Shown piece after piece: positions 1 through 8,503 of a DNA stretch of 64,000 bases. Positions within the stretch are counted from its first letter, which is position 1; the number at the start of each line of letters is the position of its first letter. The DNA is from Actinomycetota bacterium (GTDB taxonomy: Bacteria; Actinomycetota; Geothermincolia; Geothermincolales; RBG-13-55-18). Position numbers and translations under genes: made by a program. Location of the stretch: the NCBI GenBank assembly GCA_030019255.1, contig JASEFK010000003.1, positions 145,095-209,094 on the forward strand, given 5' to 3'. The notes beneath the pieces are model-generated. The model saw only the letters and a program-made list of their open reading frames with translations, was not told the origin of the DNA and ran no database searches.

Positions 1-272
1 CCTCCCGCCGCAGGGTCTTCCAGCGGGAAAGGGAGGTGGAGCTGACCCCCCGGGAATTCGATCTCCTCTACACCCTGGCCCTCAACCGCGGCATCGTGCT
101 GAGCAGGGAGAAGCTCCTGGAAAGGGTCTGGGGATACGACTACTACGGGGACACGCGGACCGTGGACGTCCACATCCGTCACATAAGGGACAAGCTGGGA
201 GACAACCCGCAGGAGCCCCGCTACCTGGAGACGGTATGGGGAGTCGGGTACAAGTTTCGGGAAGGTAAGTGA
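1..272 (+). CDS. OmpR/PhoB-family response regulator, C-terminal part (5' truncated by window edge)
   Basis: The reading frame is open from the window edge, so the receiver domain lies outside. What remains is a winged-helix DNA-binding domain: VELTPREFDLL, then a recognition-helix region (TRTVDVHIRHIRDKLG) and the closing ETVWGVGYKFR hairpin typical of PhoB/OmpR regulators. The stop codon overlaps the start of the sensor kinase gene, so the two form a two-component operon. The internal GTG at 36 is not a real start because the upstream codons (RRRVFQRERE) continue the expected domain. The target genes cannot be told from this fragment. Confidence 0.93.
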   Translation, partial: SRRRVFQREREVELTPREFDLLYTLALNRGIVLSREKLLERVWGYDYYGDTRTVDVHIRHIRDKLGDNPQEPRYLETVWGVGYKFREGK

Positions 273-1756
273 TGGGGTTCCACCGCAGAAGCAAACCCCT
301 TTTCCGCTCCCTGCGCGCCCGCTTCCTCTTCCACTTCCTCCTCCTCACCGCCCTCAGCCTCCTGATATTCGGCTCCCTCTTCGCTTACTTCATCTGGAGG
401 GAGAACCGGCGCCTCCTTGAACGGGCCCGCTCGGAGCTGGTGGAGCAGGCCAGGGAGATGGCCAACGACCTGCAGTTGGCACTCTCTCTATCTCGTCGCT
501 ACCCGGAAGCGCCGCTGCTCAACCTGGAACGCCTGGCCCAGCTGCTGCGTCTGGAGGGCAAGCTCATAAACGCCTTGAGCCTGGTGGTCGACCGAGAAGG
601 ATCCGTCGTCGCGCCACGCCTCCTCGCCCCGCGCGTCCCTCGCCGCCTGGACACCAACCTGCTGGCCGAGGACGAGGTCAGGGCGCAGGAAACGGAACTC
701 CCCCAACTCGGTAAGGTGATGGTGGTTTCCCTGCCGCTGGCCCAGCCGGGCCTGGAGGGCAGGGAGGAATACTTCAACTTGGTGGTCATCAAGAGCACCG
801 GAGAGCTGGTTACCTCCCCCGCCTCCACCCTCACCCGCTACCTGGCCCTGGCCGGCGGCGTGGCCCTGGCGGTCAGCGTTCTCCTGGCCCTATACCTCAG
901 CAATTACGTGTCCCGTCCGCTGCACCGCCTCAGTCTGGCCGCCTGGGACCTGGCCCACGGCAACCTGGAGCGCAGGGTGGATGTCTCCGGCGGGGATGAG
1001 ATCGCCAGGCTCGCGGAGTACTTCAACTACATGGCGGAGAGGGTAGCCCTGAGCGCGCGCCTGCAGAAGGAATTCGTGGCCAACGTCTCCCACGAGATAC
1101 GCACCCCCCTGACCTCCATCGAGGGGTTCTCCCAGGCCCTCCTGGACGGGGTGGTGGAGAGCGAGGAGGACCGCAGGCGCTACCTGGAGATCATCGTCCG
1201 GGAGTCCAGCCGGCTGAAGAGAGTCCTCTCCCAGCTGCTGGCCCTCTCCCGCATCGACACGGGGGCCTGGGCCCTCCATCCCTCCCCCCTCTCCCCGCGC
1301 GCCTTCCTCGAGGGGCTGGCGGAGAAACTGCGCCCCCGGGCGGAGGAAAAGGGGCTGGAGTTCTCCCTGGAGCTCGCCGAGGGGCTCCCGGAGCTGGAGA
1401 CGGACGCCGATGCCCTGGAACAGGTCCTGACCAACCTGGTGGACAACGCGGTGAAGTTCACACCGCCGGGGGGAAAGGTCACCCTCTCCGCCGACCTCAT
1501 GCCCGCCGGCGACCTGCGCATCCAGGTTCGGGACACGGGGAATGGCATCCCGCCCGAGGATCTGGAGAGGGTTTTCGACCGCTTCTTCCGGGTGGATCGT
1601 TCGCGCTCCCAGGATCATGGGGGCTCCGGCCTGGGGCTGGCCCTCTGCCGGGAGCTGGTGACCCTCCTGGGAGGGGAGATCACCGCCTGGAGCGAGCCGG
1701 GCAGGGGGAGCGTCTTCACCGTGGACCTTCCGGAGCGTCCTCCCCGCGGGAGGTGA
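269..1756 (+). CDS. Membrane sensor histidine kinase
   Basis: This is an HPK1-type kinase of about 495 residues. Two membrane segments (about residues 20-42 and 190-212) flank an extracellular sensor region of about 145 residues. A HAMP linker (about 212-265) follows, then the HisKA phosphoacceptor (FVANVSHEIRTPLTS, His about 275). The ATPase domain has N box NLVDNAVKF, G1 DTGNGIPPE, the F box and G2 GGSGLGLALC. The order matches PhoR/ResE/WalK-like kinases, but the input signal is not evident. The GTG start overlaps the regulator's stop by 4 nt (GTGA); ATG at 272 is the alternative start. The 3' end lies 2 nt before the mutM start, so all three genes are probably co-transcribed. Confidence 0.95.
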   Translation: MMGFHRRSKPLFRSLRARFLFHFLLLTALSLLIFGSLFAYFIWRENRRLLERARSELVEQAREMANDLQLALSLSRRYPEAPLLNLERLAQLLRLEGKLINALSLVVDREGSVVAPRLLAPRVPRRLDTNLLAEDEVRAQETELPQLGKVMVVSLPLAQPGLEGREEYFNLVVIKSTGELVTSPASTLTRYLALAGGVALAVSVLLALYLSNYVSRPLHRLSLAAWDLAHGNLERRVDVSGGDEIARLAEYFNYMAERVALSARLQKEFVANVSHEIRTPLTSIEGFSQALLDGVVESEEDRRRYLEIIVRESSRLKRVLSQLLALSRIDTGAWALHPSPLSPRAFLEGLAEKLRPRAEEKGLEFSLELAEGLPELETDADALEQVLTNLVDNAVKFTPPGGKVTLSADLMPAGDLRIQVRDTGNGIPPEDLERVFDRFFRVDRSRSQDHGGSGLGLALCRELVTLLGGEITAWSEPGRGSVFTVDLPERPPRGR

Positions 1757-1758
1757 GC

Positions 1759-2580
1759 ATGCCCGAACTCCCGGAGGTGGAGATAGTCCGCCGTCAGCTG
1801 GACGAGGAACTCGGGGGGGCGTGCATCGCAGCGGTGGAGGTCCTCCTGCCTCGTTTGGTAAAATATCCCAATCCAACCTCTTACCGCCGGGGGCTGCGGG
1901 GAAGGACGGTCCGGGGGGTAGGACGCCGGGGAAAATACCTCCTCATCCACCTGGACGATGATCGTATCCTGGTCATCCACCTGGGAATGACCGGATCCCT
2001 GCGCTTCGCCTCCCCGGGCGTGGAGCGGCCTCGCCACACCCACCTGGTCTTCCGCCTGGAGGACGGAAGGGAGCTCCTTTTCGTGGACCCCCGGACCTTC
2101 GGGGAGACCGCCCTCCTCAGGGAAGGAGACTTCCGTCCCCTCCCCGGCCTCCACCGCCTGGGTCCCGAACCCCTGGACGAGAGGTTCACGCTGGGGGAGC
2201 TGCGGCGTGCCCTGCGGGGCAGGTGCCGGATCAAGGCGGCCCTCCTGGACCAGTCAAGGGTGGCCGGCATCGGGAACATCTACGCCGACGAGGCTTTGCA
2301 CCGCGCCGGCATCCATCCCCTGCGCCACCTGGACGAGCTCTCCCCGCGGGAGGTCACGCGGCTGCACCGGGCCATCCGCGAGGTACTGCGGGAGGCCATA
2401 GAGCGCGGGGGTTCCTCGGTGAGCGACTACGTGGACACCAGGGGCGAGAAGGGGAACTTCCAGGACCACCACCGTGTGTACCGGCGCGCCGGGAAGCCCT
2501 GTCCCCGGTGCGGGGAGATGATATGCCGAAAGCGGTTGGCAGGGCGCAGCACCTACTTCTGTCCCCGCTGCCAGAGGTGA
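1759..2580 (+). CDS. mutM: Formamidopyrimidine-DNA glycosylase (Fpg/MutM)
   Basis: This is a bifunctional DNA glycosylase/AP lyase that removes 8-oxoguanine and FaPy lesions. The start is fixed by chemistry: the mature enzyme must begin Pro-Glu after Met removal, and ATG at 1759 gives MPELPEVE, preceded by AGGTGA. An in-frame GTG at 1753 would bury the catalytic proline. Other signatures are the beta-hairpin lysine region (GRRGKYLLIHL), the H2TH segment (LDQSRVAGIGNIYADEAL) and a C-terminal zinc finger CPRC-x16-CPRC. The length (273 residues) is normal for the family. It is coupled to the upstream two-component genes, which is an unusual place for a repair gene. Confidence 0.97.
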   Translation: MPELPEVEIVRRQLDEELGGACIAAVEVLLPRLVKYPNPTSYRRGLRGRTVRGVGRRGKYLLIHLDDDRILVIHLGMTGSLRFASPGVERPRHTHLVFRLEDGRELLFVDPRTFGETALLREGDFRPLPGLHRLGPEPLDERFTLGELRRALRGRCRIKAALLDQSRVAGIGNIYADEALHRAGIHPLRHLDELSPREVTRLHRAIREVLREAIERGGSSVSDYVDTRGEKGNFQDHHRVYRRAGKPCPRCGEMICRKRLAGRSTYFCPRCQR

Positions 2581-2692
2581 GGGGGGCATGCCCCGGCTCG
2601 CGCTCGCCGTCACCTCCGGTTCCGGTCCCGCTGGAGCTCCTCTCCAGAGCGTGAAGGCGGGCAGGGGCGGCGGTCCGCCTGGACCACGGTCA

Positions 2693-5263
2693 TCACTTTC
2701 CGGTACCGGCGGTACGCACCGGGAGGAACGTTGGCTCTCTTCGCCCCGATCCCGGCGTACCCCATCCGGAATGGAAAAAGGTGAGGGTGGCCCCCCAGAA
2801 CATGGAGAGGACGCCCTTCAAGCCCAGGCTCGACCTCCCGTTGTGGCGCCGCCTCATCCTCACCGGAGCCTCCGCGATATCCAGGCCCCGGAGGGATGAG
2901 AGGCACAGCTCGGAGACCTCCGGGTAGCGGGCCGGTTTCCTCTCCACCAGGAGGGACATGGCACGGCGGGAATAGGACCGGAAACCCGAGGTGGGATCGG
3001 AGAAATCGCGCCGCACCCACAGCCGGAGGAGGAAACGGAAATAGGCCATTCCCACCCGGCGGGGAAGGGTTATCCTGCCCTCGTAACCGCCCCTCTCCAT
3101 AAAGCGCGAACCCACCACTACATCGGCATTTCCCTTGAGGACCGGCCATAGGAGGGAGGGAATGTATTCGGCCGCGTGCTGCCCGTCCCCGTCCACCCTG
3201 ACCGCGGCCCGGTAACCCCTCTGAAGGGCGTAGGCCATGCCCAGGCGCATCATCTCCCCAAGGCCGAGCTTCCTCTCCGACCTCAGGACCATGGCCCCCG
3301 CCCTCCGGGCCTCCACCGCCGTCCGGTCGGTGGACCCGTCGTCCAGCACCAAAACGTCCAGGCCGGGACATGTCTCCCGGACCTCGCTGACCACCTTACC
3401 CACGTTCCCTTCCTCGTCACGGGCCGGGACCATGACCAGGGCCCGGACTTCTCCCCGCCCGCCGCTTTCCCGCGGTTCGGCAGGGAGGTCATGGTGGTCC
3501 CCGCCACCCCCTTTCTCCCCCCGAAATGGCCTCCCTACCAGGACATCCACCAGGATCACCACCGCGGCCAGGGCCGCCAGCATATAGGCCATCCACATGG
3601 GTATGACCGTCCCCATGTCCTTCACCTCCTTGTCCTCCACACGCTTCGCATTCCTCTTTAAAACCAGGTGGGGCCCCGCTCCACCCACCGCCGACCATCC
3701 CCGGCGTGAGAACGGCGTTCCGGCCGAGGTCCACCCGAACAGCATCCCGGTCAGGACAGGCGCCGAGATGACCGCCAGGTCGGCCTGGTCCGGCGCGGCC
3801 TCCCCTACCTCCGGACGCACCTCGTGAAACATGCCCCGGGTCGCGTACCTGCCGGTCATGGCGTAGATGAAATCGCCCAGGATGCCGTTGGTTACGAAAA
3901 CCAGGTCGCCGGGTTCGCTCCACTCCTCTACCAGCCACACCAGTTCCATGTTCTCCGGCCCGAAGGTCCTGGTACCCCCCGCCGGCATGCGAAGCTCATC
4001 GAGCCCCGCAAGGGCCGTTAAAGAGGTGGGCTGGAGCTCAAGTTGCAGCGAAGAGGAAGCGCCGCCGGCCGAGAAGGCTTGCGTACGCGGTGAAAGGCTC
4101 CCGGCGGCGGGCGCGCCCCTTCCTCCCGGAACCGCCGGTGCCGCGGGAAACGTGGTGCCGCTCCCCGGAACCGGCGGCCGTGGTGCGGAGGCGGTGCGGG
4201 AACCCCAGGAGAGCACGGGATCCACCAGCAGCAGGGGAAGGAGCAGGGAACAGGAAACCGCGGTCCACAGTGCCGACGACCAGGCCGGCGAGTTCACCCC
4301 CCTCTCCAACCATCCGCGCCCAGCCTCGTGGAGTGCGTCCAGGGCCACTGCCCCAAGCATGGCCAGGGGCAGGAAGACGTGTCCCTGCCAGAAGCGGTGA
4401 GGGTAAAAGAAAGCTATGGGCACCATGGAGAGAAAGTAGGAGGGCAGTAGGTACCAGCTCCCCTTTCTCCGATAGCAGTACACCATCCCGGCCACCGCCA
4501 GCGCCCAGACGGTAAGGTGGATGGCGACGCCGCCTCCCCCTCCCGGCCCCGAAAAGCTGAGGGCGTGGAGGTTGCCCAGGATCACCAGCGCCCAGGGGAG
4601 GTAGAGGAGGTAGGCCACGCCCAGCACGGCGAGTATCCTCCTCCAGGCCTTCCGGCGGTGGAGGAGGTAGATGAGCAGGGCCAGGGCCAGGAGGTGGCCC
4701 AGGACCAGGTGGGAATAAAGGCTCATGGCCAGGAGGACCACGGCCGTCACCGTCCGTTCCCTCTCCATGGCCAACAGGACCAGGGGAGAGATGACCAGGA
4801 CCAGGGAAGCGGCGATGGTCACCCCCGTCTGCCAGAGGAACACGCCGGGAACGACCAGGAGGAGCAGGGAGAAAAAGGCCATGCGGGACCCGAAGAGCCC
4901 GCGCATGGCCCACCAGAGGGAGAGCATGATGAGGGGGAACATGGCCATGCAAACCAGGGTCACCGTGGCCTCCAGGGAAAGACCCAGGTCCTCGAGGAAG
5001 GACATCGCCACGTGCAGAAGGGGTGGATAGAGATGGGGCCTTCCCTCCGGGGCGTAGTCCCAGAAATCCCAGGTGGTCACCCCGCCCGCCTCCCGGAATC
5101 CCCGGGTCACGGCCATGTGGTAGGGAGCGTCCAGGAACACCGGGTACAGGGAGTGGTTGGCCAGGACCAGGACCAGGAAGAGGAGGACCAGGAGAGAGGA
5201 AAGCGCATCCCAGGCATCAAGCCTGCTCCCCAGCCTTTTTACGGTCCCCGCCATCCCCGTCAT
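2693..5263 (-). CDS. Fused membrane GT-C-like glycosyltransferase with C-terminal GT2 (DPM1-like) domain
   Basis: The 856-residue protein has two parts. Residues 1 to about 345 form a polytopic membrane region (roughly ten helices) with a luminal DAPYH motif and an EGRPHLYPPLLH segment, resembling STT3/AglB or PMT-type GT-C enzymes that use lipid-linked sugars. A soluble loop (about 350-540) and another helix (about 545-570) lead to a cytoplasmic GT2 domain: VMVPARDEEGNV, VLDDGSTD, VRVDGDGQH and DPTSGFRSYSR, typical of polyprenyl-phosphate hexose synthases. I infer that one polypeptide both makes and uses a polyprenyl-phosphate sugar. A GGGAG sequence precedes the ATG. Sugar and acceptor are unknown. 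Confidence 0.8.
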   Translation of the reverse strand: MTGMAGTVKRLGSRLDAWDALSSLLVLLFLVLVLANHSLYPVFLDAPYHMAVTRGFREAGGVTTWDFWDYAPEGRPHLYPPLLHVAMSFLEDLGLSLEATVTLVCMAMFPLIMLSLWWAMRGLFGSRMAFFSLLLLVVPGVFLWQTGVTIAASLVLVISPLVLLAMERERTVTAVVLLAMSLYSHLVLGHLLALALLIYLLHRRKAWRRILAVLGVAYLLYLPWALVILGNLHALSFSGPGGGGGVAIHLTVWALAVAGMVYCYRRKGSWYLLPSYFLSMVPIAFFYPHRFWQGHVFLPLAMLGAVALDALHEAGRGWLERGVNSPAWSSALWTAVSCSLLLPLLLVDPVLSWGSRTASAPRPPVPGSGTTFPAAPAVPGGRGAPAAGSLSPRTQAFSAGGASSSLQLELQPTSLTALAGLDELRMPAGGTRTFGPENMELVWLVEEWSEPGDLVFVTNGILGDFIYAMTGRYATRGMFHEVRPEVGEAAPDQADLAVISAPVLTGMLFGWTSAGTPFSRRGWSAVGGAGPHLVLKRNAKRVEDKEVKDMGTVIPMWMAYMLAALAAVVILVDVLVGRPFRGEKGGGGDHHDLPAEPRESGGRGEVRALVMVPARDEEGNVGKVVSEVRETCPGLDVLVLDDGSTDRTAVEARRAGAMVLRSERKLGLGEMMRLGMAYALQRGYRAAVRVDGDGQHAAEYIPSLLWPVLKGNADVVVGSRFMERGGYEGRITLPRRVGMAYFRFLLRLWVRRDFSDPTSGFRSYSRRAMSLLVERKPARYPEVSELCLSSLRGLDIAEAPVRMRRRHNGRSSLGLKGVLSMFWGATLTFFHSGWGTPGSGRREPTFLPVRTAGTGK

Positions 5264-5534
5264 CTCCCGCCTCCATTCATCCCGCCGTATTTTTCACCCC
5301 CCGAGTAAGTAATCAGCCCCAGGTTTTAAGGATCTCTTGGGGAGATGTAAAGATTCGGTTAACAAAACCGCCGGGAAGCGGCAGGGGTATCGGCATCATG
5401 GGACTTCCCGCGGGATGCGAGGATTTCTCGGGGCCGTTCTCCCCAGCAAGGCGGGAGGTGGACAGGAGATGAAAATCGGTTCGAACTCCATGACCGGCTC
5501 ATCCTCCATGGCAGGAAATGGGAAGAGTCGGCCG

Positions 5535-7337
5535 TTACCTGGGATACCGGAAGTACATGGGGCGCTCGGCCACGATGGGCAGGGAGGAGTGGACGCGCAA
5601 GGAATGGTCCCTTCCCGGCCCCAGGAGGTGGTTGACGTTCAGGGTGGTGCGGGAGTGGGGCGGGAGCTCCACCTCCAGGGGGATGACCTCCCCCTCCCCG
5701 GTGTGGAAGGCGAGGGTGCAGGGGGACTCCTCCTCCCCGGGGTTCTGGAGGCAGAGCCAAATCTCGAACCCCTCCCGGGTGGTTCCCTCGGCGAAGTACC
5801 AGTCCGTGGCCGGGGAGGGGGTGCCCAGGACGCAGTGGCCCCCGGACCACTCCAGCCCCCCGCCGAGGTCCCAGCGGTGCACGGTCATGCGGGCCGGGTC
5901 CATAGTCACGTCGTGCCCTCCGGCGGCCAGCACGGAAGTCGTTGACTGGAGCATGATGCGGAAGGCGTTGTAAGGGTAGCCGGTGTTGCGAGTTCCGTCG
6001 TGGTAGGGGTTGGTGTTCTCCGTGTAGGGCGTATCGGGGTCGTGCCTCCCGTAGCCGCTTACGGGATAGAGCACGTACTTAGCCGCGTACCAGTCCAGGG
6101 CCACCGGGTCGGTTCCCGCCAGCAGGATGTCGGCGCGCACCGCCTTGGAGTAGGGGTCGGCCGGACCGTCTGGGTGTGCCGGGCTGACCCAGATGGCGTC
6201 GATGATGTTCAGGTCCGGGTAGATGACCTGGTTCATTATCCGGCCCATGAAACCCCGGTAGAGGAGATCATAATGGACGTTGCTGGTCATGTGAATGCCG
6301 AGGACCCCCATGAAATTCTTGAGGGCGGCGGTCACCCCGGCCAGGTGGTGGGACTTGAGCACCGGCACGTTGATGAGCTTGACCCGGCCCTTGTCGTACC
6401 CGCTCCCCGTCCATATGCCCCGGCGCAGGGACATGCAGGTCCCCCTTCCGGTGATGAACTTGGGGTAAGAGACGTTTTCGCCCAGGATTACGTAGCCCTC
6501 CCGGTAGTCCCCGGAGTCGAACTCGTAGACCGCGTTGTCGGTGAAGGACCACCAGCTCAAGGCGGACACCCGGGAGGGGTCGCCGAAGGAATCCACCACC
6601 GCCTGGAAGGACTGGTAGATGTTCTCGGCGTTGTTGTAGCGCTGCGCGTAGTCCGGACCTCCCTTGCAGTTCTCCACCAGGACCACCTCCCCGGTGAAAC
6701 CGTCGGGGTGCTCGAGCACCGCGGTTATCAGCCCCTTCACCAGGTCGGTGTTGGTCATGCCTCTTTGGTCCCAGGCGGCGTTGACCTTGATGAGCACCAC
6801 GTCGTTCCGGCCGATGATCCCGTCAGGTCCCGCCCCGGGGTAATACTTATCGCTGCGGTAGAAGTTGAGCCCTCCTTCCCCCATAAGGCGGATGAGTCCC
6901 CTCACCCCGAGATGGTGGGGATCGGCCGTCGAGGGCACGGGCACGTGGTCCACCACGAAGATGTGGTGAGCGTCACCGGCGTCGGCGGCCTGCCAGGCCT
7001 CGGGGACCAGCACCGCGGCGCGAGAACGGGCCACCTCCAGGTCCGGCACTCCCTCCGGCACCCCGACGCCGGTAACCCTTCCCCAGTTTGCGAAGGGCAG
7101 GAGCAGGAAAAGAGTGGCGATTGGAAATATTATCCATCTCCTCCCCGTAAAGCGCGCTCCGAGGGTGCGGGCCAGCAAGGCACTACCCAGGGACACGATC
7201 CACCCGGAGTGGAACATGGCCGCCTGCTGGCAGGGATAACGCAGGCGGGAGGGCTTACTATCGCTCCTCAGGAGCAGCCACAGGAGGCAAAGCAGTGAAA
7301 ACAGCGGGCAAGCGGTACGGCGCAGCAGGGCCGCCAC
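5535..7337 (-). CDS. DUF362 domain protein with extracytoplasmic C-terminal beta domain
   Basis: Hydrophobic segments lie near residues 10-24 and 68-84, followed by a DUF362 region (about 110-440). Matching segments include DVVLIKVNAAWDQRG, INVPVLKSHHLAGVTAALKN and LLAGTDPVALDWYAAKYV. DUF362 proteins often accompany ferredoxin domains, but no Cys clusters are visible here. The last 90 residues begin TDWYFAEGTTREGFEIWLCL, a WYFAEGTT-type beta-sandwich module that I associate with secreted proteins of Chloroflexi and deep Actinobacteria; this family memory is unchecked. The start is uncertain: GTG at 7337 has no clear ribosome site and ATG at 7217 is the alternative. Function is unknown. Confidence 0.75.
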   Translation of the reverse strand: MAALLRRTACPLFSLLCLLWLLLRSDSKPSRLRYPCQQAAMFHSGWIVSLGSALLARTLGARFTGRRWIIFPIATLFLLLPFANWGRVTGVGVPEGVPDLEVARSRAAVLVPEAWQAADAGDAHHIFVVDHVPVPSTADPHHLGVRGLIRLMGEGGLNFYRSDKYYPGAGPDGIIGRNDVVLIKVNAAWDQRGMTNTDLVKGLITAVLEHPDGFTGEVVLVENCKGGPDYAQRYNNAENIYQSFQAVVDSFGDPSRVSALSWWSFTDNAVYEFDSGDYREGYVILGENVSYPKFITGRGTCMSLRRGIWTGSGYDKGRVKLINVPVLKSHHLAGVTAALKNFMGVLGIHMTSNVHYDLLYRGFMGRIMNQVIYPDLNIIDAIWVSPAHPDGPADPYSKAVRADILLAGTDPVALDWYAAKYVLYPVSGYGRHDPDTPYTENTNPYHDGTRNTGYPYNAFRIMLQSTTSVLAAGGHDVTMDPARMTVHRWDLGGGLEWSGGHCVLGTPSPATDWYFAEGTTREGFEIWLCLQNPGEEESPCTLAFHTGEGEVIPLEVELPPHSRTTLNVNHLLGPGRDHSLRVHSSLPIVAERPMYFRYPR

Positions 7338-7801
7338 CCGGCCGATTCGCGCCCTTGCCGGAGGAATCCTACGGATGCCCTCTTCACCCGTGCCACCCTC
7401 CGGCTTGGCCAGGTTAGAACACCGTTTTTTTGCCCGCGTCCCGTGTCCGCGATGGCGTGACCACTGCCGGAAACTTGAGGCAGAAAGGCATCACGGACCG
7501 CACCGGTTCCCCGGCGAGCTTGGAGTTCCGCGGTCTACTCTCGCTCCCTTTCCAGCTCCCTTTCAACCGGGCCTCCTCCAATTCACCACGGCCCGCGACG
7601 CCAGCCGTGGGGTCATAACCGCGGACGCTTCAGACCTCCCGCCTACCTCCTGCCCGCGACTTCCCGTTTCCGTTCCCCTTTCAAGCCGCCGCCTCCATGC
7701 CTTATTCTTCATGCCTTATCCACATTTCCCTCATGCCCCTTACCGGTACCATGCCCCGTACCGGTACCGCATCGCGACCCACCTCCCCAGGCCACCGGCC
7801 C
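7338..7801. other. 464-bp intergenic region with CATGCC-rich tandem repeats
   Basis: No convincing gene is present. The right part is pyrimidine-rich and contains short CATGCCTTATY repeats near 7696-7723. These run into an imperfect 18-bp tandem duplication at 7732-7767, each unit carrying a TACCGGTA-type palindrome. It lies upstream of the leftward DUF362 gene and downstream of the leftward HEAT gene, so it may hold the DUF362 promoter or an operator. Confidence 0.5.
7732..7767. repeat. Imperfect 18-bp tandem repeat with TACCGGTA palindromes
   Basis: Units 7732-7749 and 7750-7767 differ at one base. Each carries CATGCCCC followed by a palindrome centred on CCGG (TACCGGTA at 7741-7748 and GTACCGGTAC at 7758-7767). 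The 18-bp spacing puts the two dyads nearly two helical turns apart on the same DNA face, as for cooperative repressor sites. A regulatory role is inferred. Confidence 0.55.
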
Positions 7802-8278
7802 CTACTCCATCCTCTCCAGGGCCTGTCGGGCGGCTTCCCTGACCTCAAGGTCCTTGTCCCGCAGGAGGTCCCGAAGCCGGTGCACGGCCTCGGAGGCACC
7901 TACCCTTCCCAGCCTCCGGGCGGCTTCAGCCCTCCTGGCCGCGGAGCGGGAGCCGAGCTCCTTCATCCTCCGGGCCGTGAACCCGGCCAGTCCGTAAATC
8001 CGCTCCACCTTTTTTCTAAGGGGTCCATCGGCCTGCTCACCCATCCTCAGGAGCACCTCCTCCAGGGCCGCGGGATGGGGATCCCGCAGCAGGTCCCGCA
8101 GGGCCTCCTCGGGGGAGATGCGGGGAAGAGCGGCGTAGAGGATGGTCTCGTAATTACGCATGGTCTCCAGGGTCCTGGCCCGGCGGTATATCTTCACGAT
8201 GCGCGCCAGAAGGTAGAGGGAGAAGACGGCCAGGGCCAGAACCACGGCCGCCAGGAGGTAAAGAAGTATCCTGCCCAC
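7802..8278 (-). CDS. Membrane-anchored HEAT-repeat protein
   Basis: The 158-residue protein starts with GTG and has one N-terminal membrane helix (about residues 4-28, rich in Leu/Ala/Val). Helical repeats follow, ending in a clear HEAT-type unit (EAVHRLRDLLRDKDLEVREAARQALERME). HEAT repeats are protein-interaction scaffolds with no catalytic residues. The protein should be anchored with its scaffold in the cytoplasm. It stands alone between two intergenic regions and its partner is unknown. Confidence 0.75.
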   Translation of the reverse strand: MGRILLYLLAAVVLALAVFSLYLLARIVKIYRRARTLETMRNYETILYAALPRISPEEALRDLLRDPHPAALEEVLLRMGEQADGPLRKKVERIYGLAGFTARRMKELGSRSAARRAEAARRLGRVGASEAVHRLRDLLRDKDLEVREAARQALERME

Positions 8279-8366
8279 CAGTTTCCCGCTCCCCCGTTCC
8301 GTTCCCCGACCGCCTGACGGTGATCCGGCGCGCCATCATCTTCCGTCCCGGACCGGGACATCCTTA

Positions 8367-8402
8367 TTATAAGCCGGTTATATGTTATAAGCCGGTTATA
8401 TG
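8367..8402. repeat. Perfect 18-bp tandem duplication, candidate double operator
   Basis: The 18-bp unit TTATAAGCCGGTTATATG occurs twice with no spacer (8367-8384, 8385-8402). Each unit contains TATAA and TTATA arms around GCCGG, an imperfect dyad. It sits in the 225-bp gap between the leftward HEAT gene (start 8278) and the rightward amidohydrolase gene (start 8504), where divergent promoters are expected. Regulatory function is inferred from position and symmetry. Confidence 0.6.
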
Positions 8403-8503
8403 CCGGGAAACGACATGCGGGTTGCTACCTCCCTTCCGTACCCCCTATGATGACTCAAGGTCCGGGGCCCTCCCGGTCCCGGCAGGCAGGAGAGGAAACC
8501 GGG

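Noticed and set aside
1753-1758. GTG 1753 as mutM start
   Set aside because: MutM needs Pro directly after the initiator Met for catalysis, which only ATG 1759 gives.
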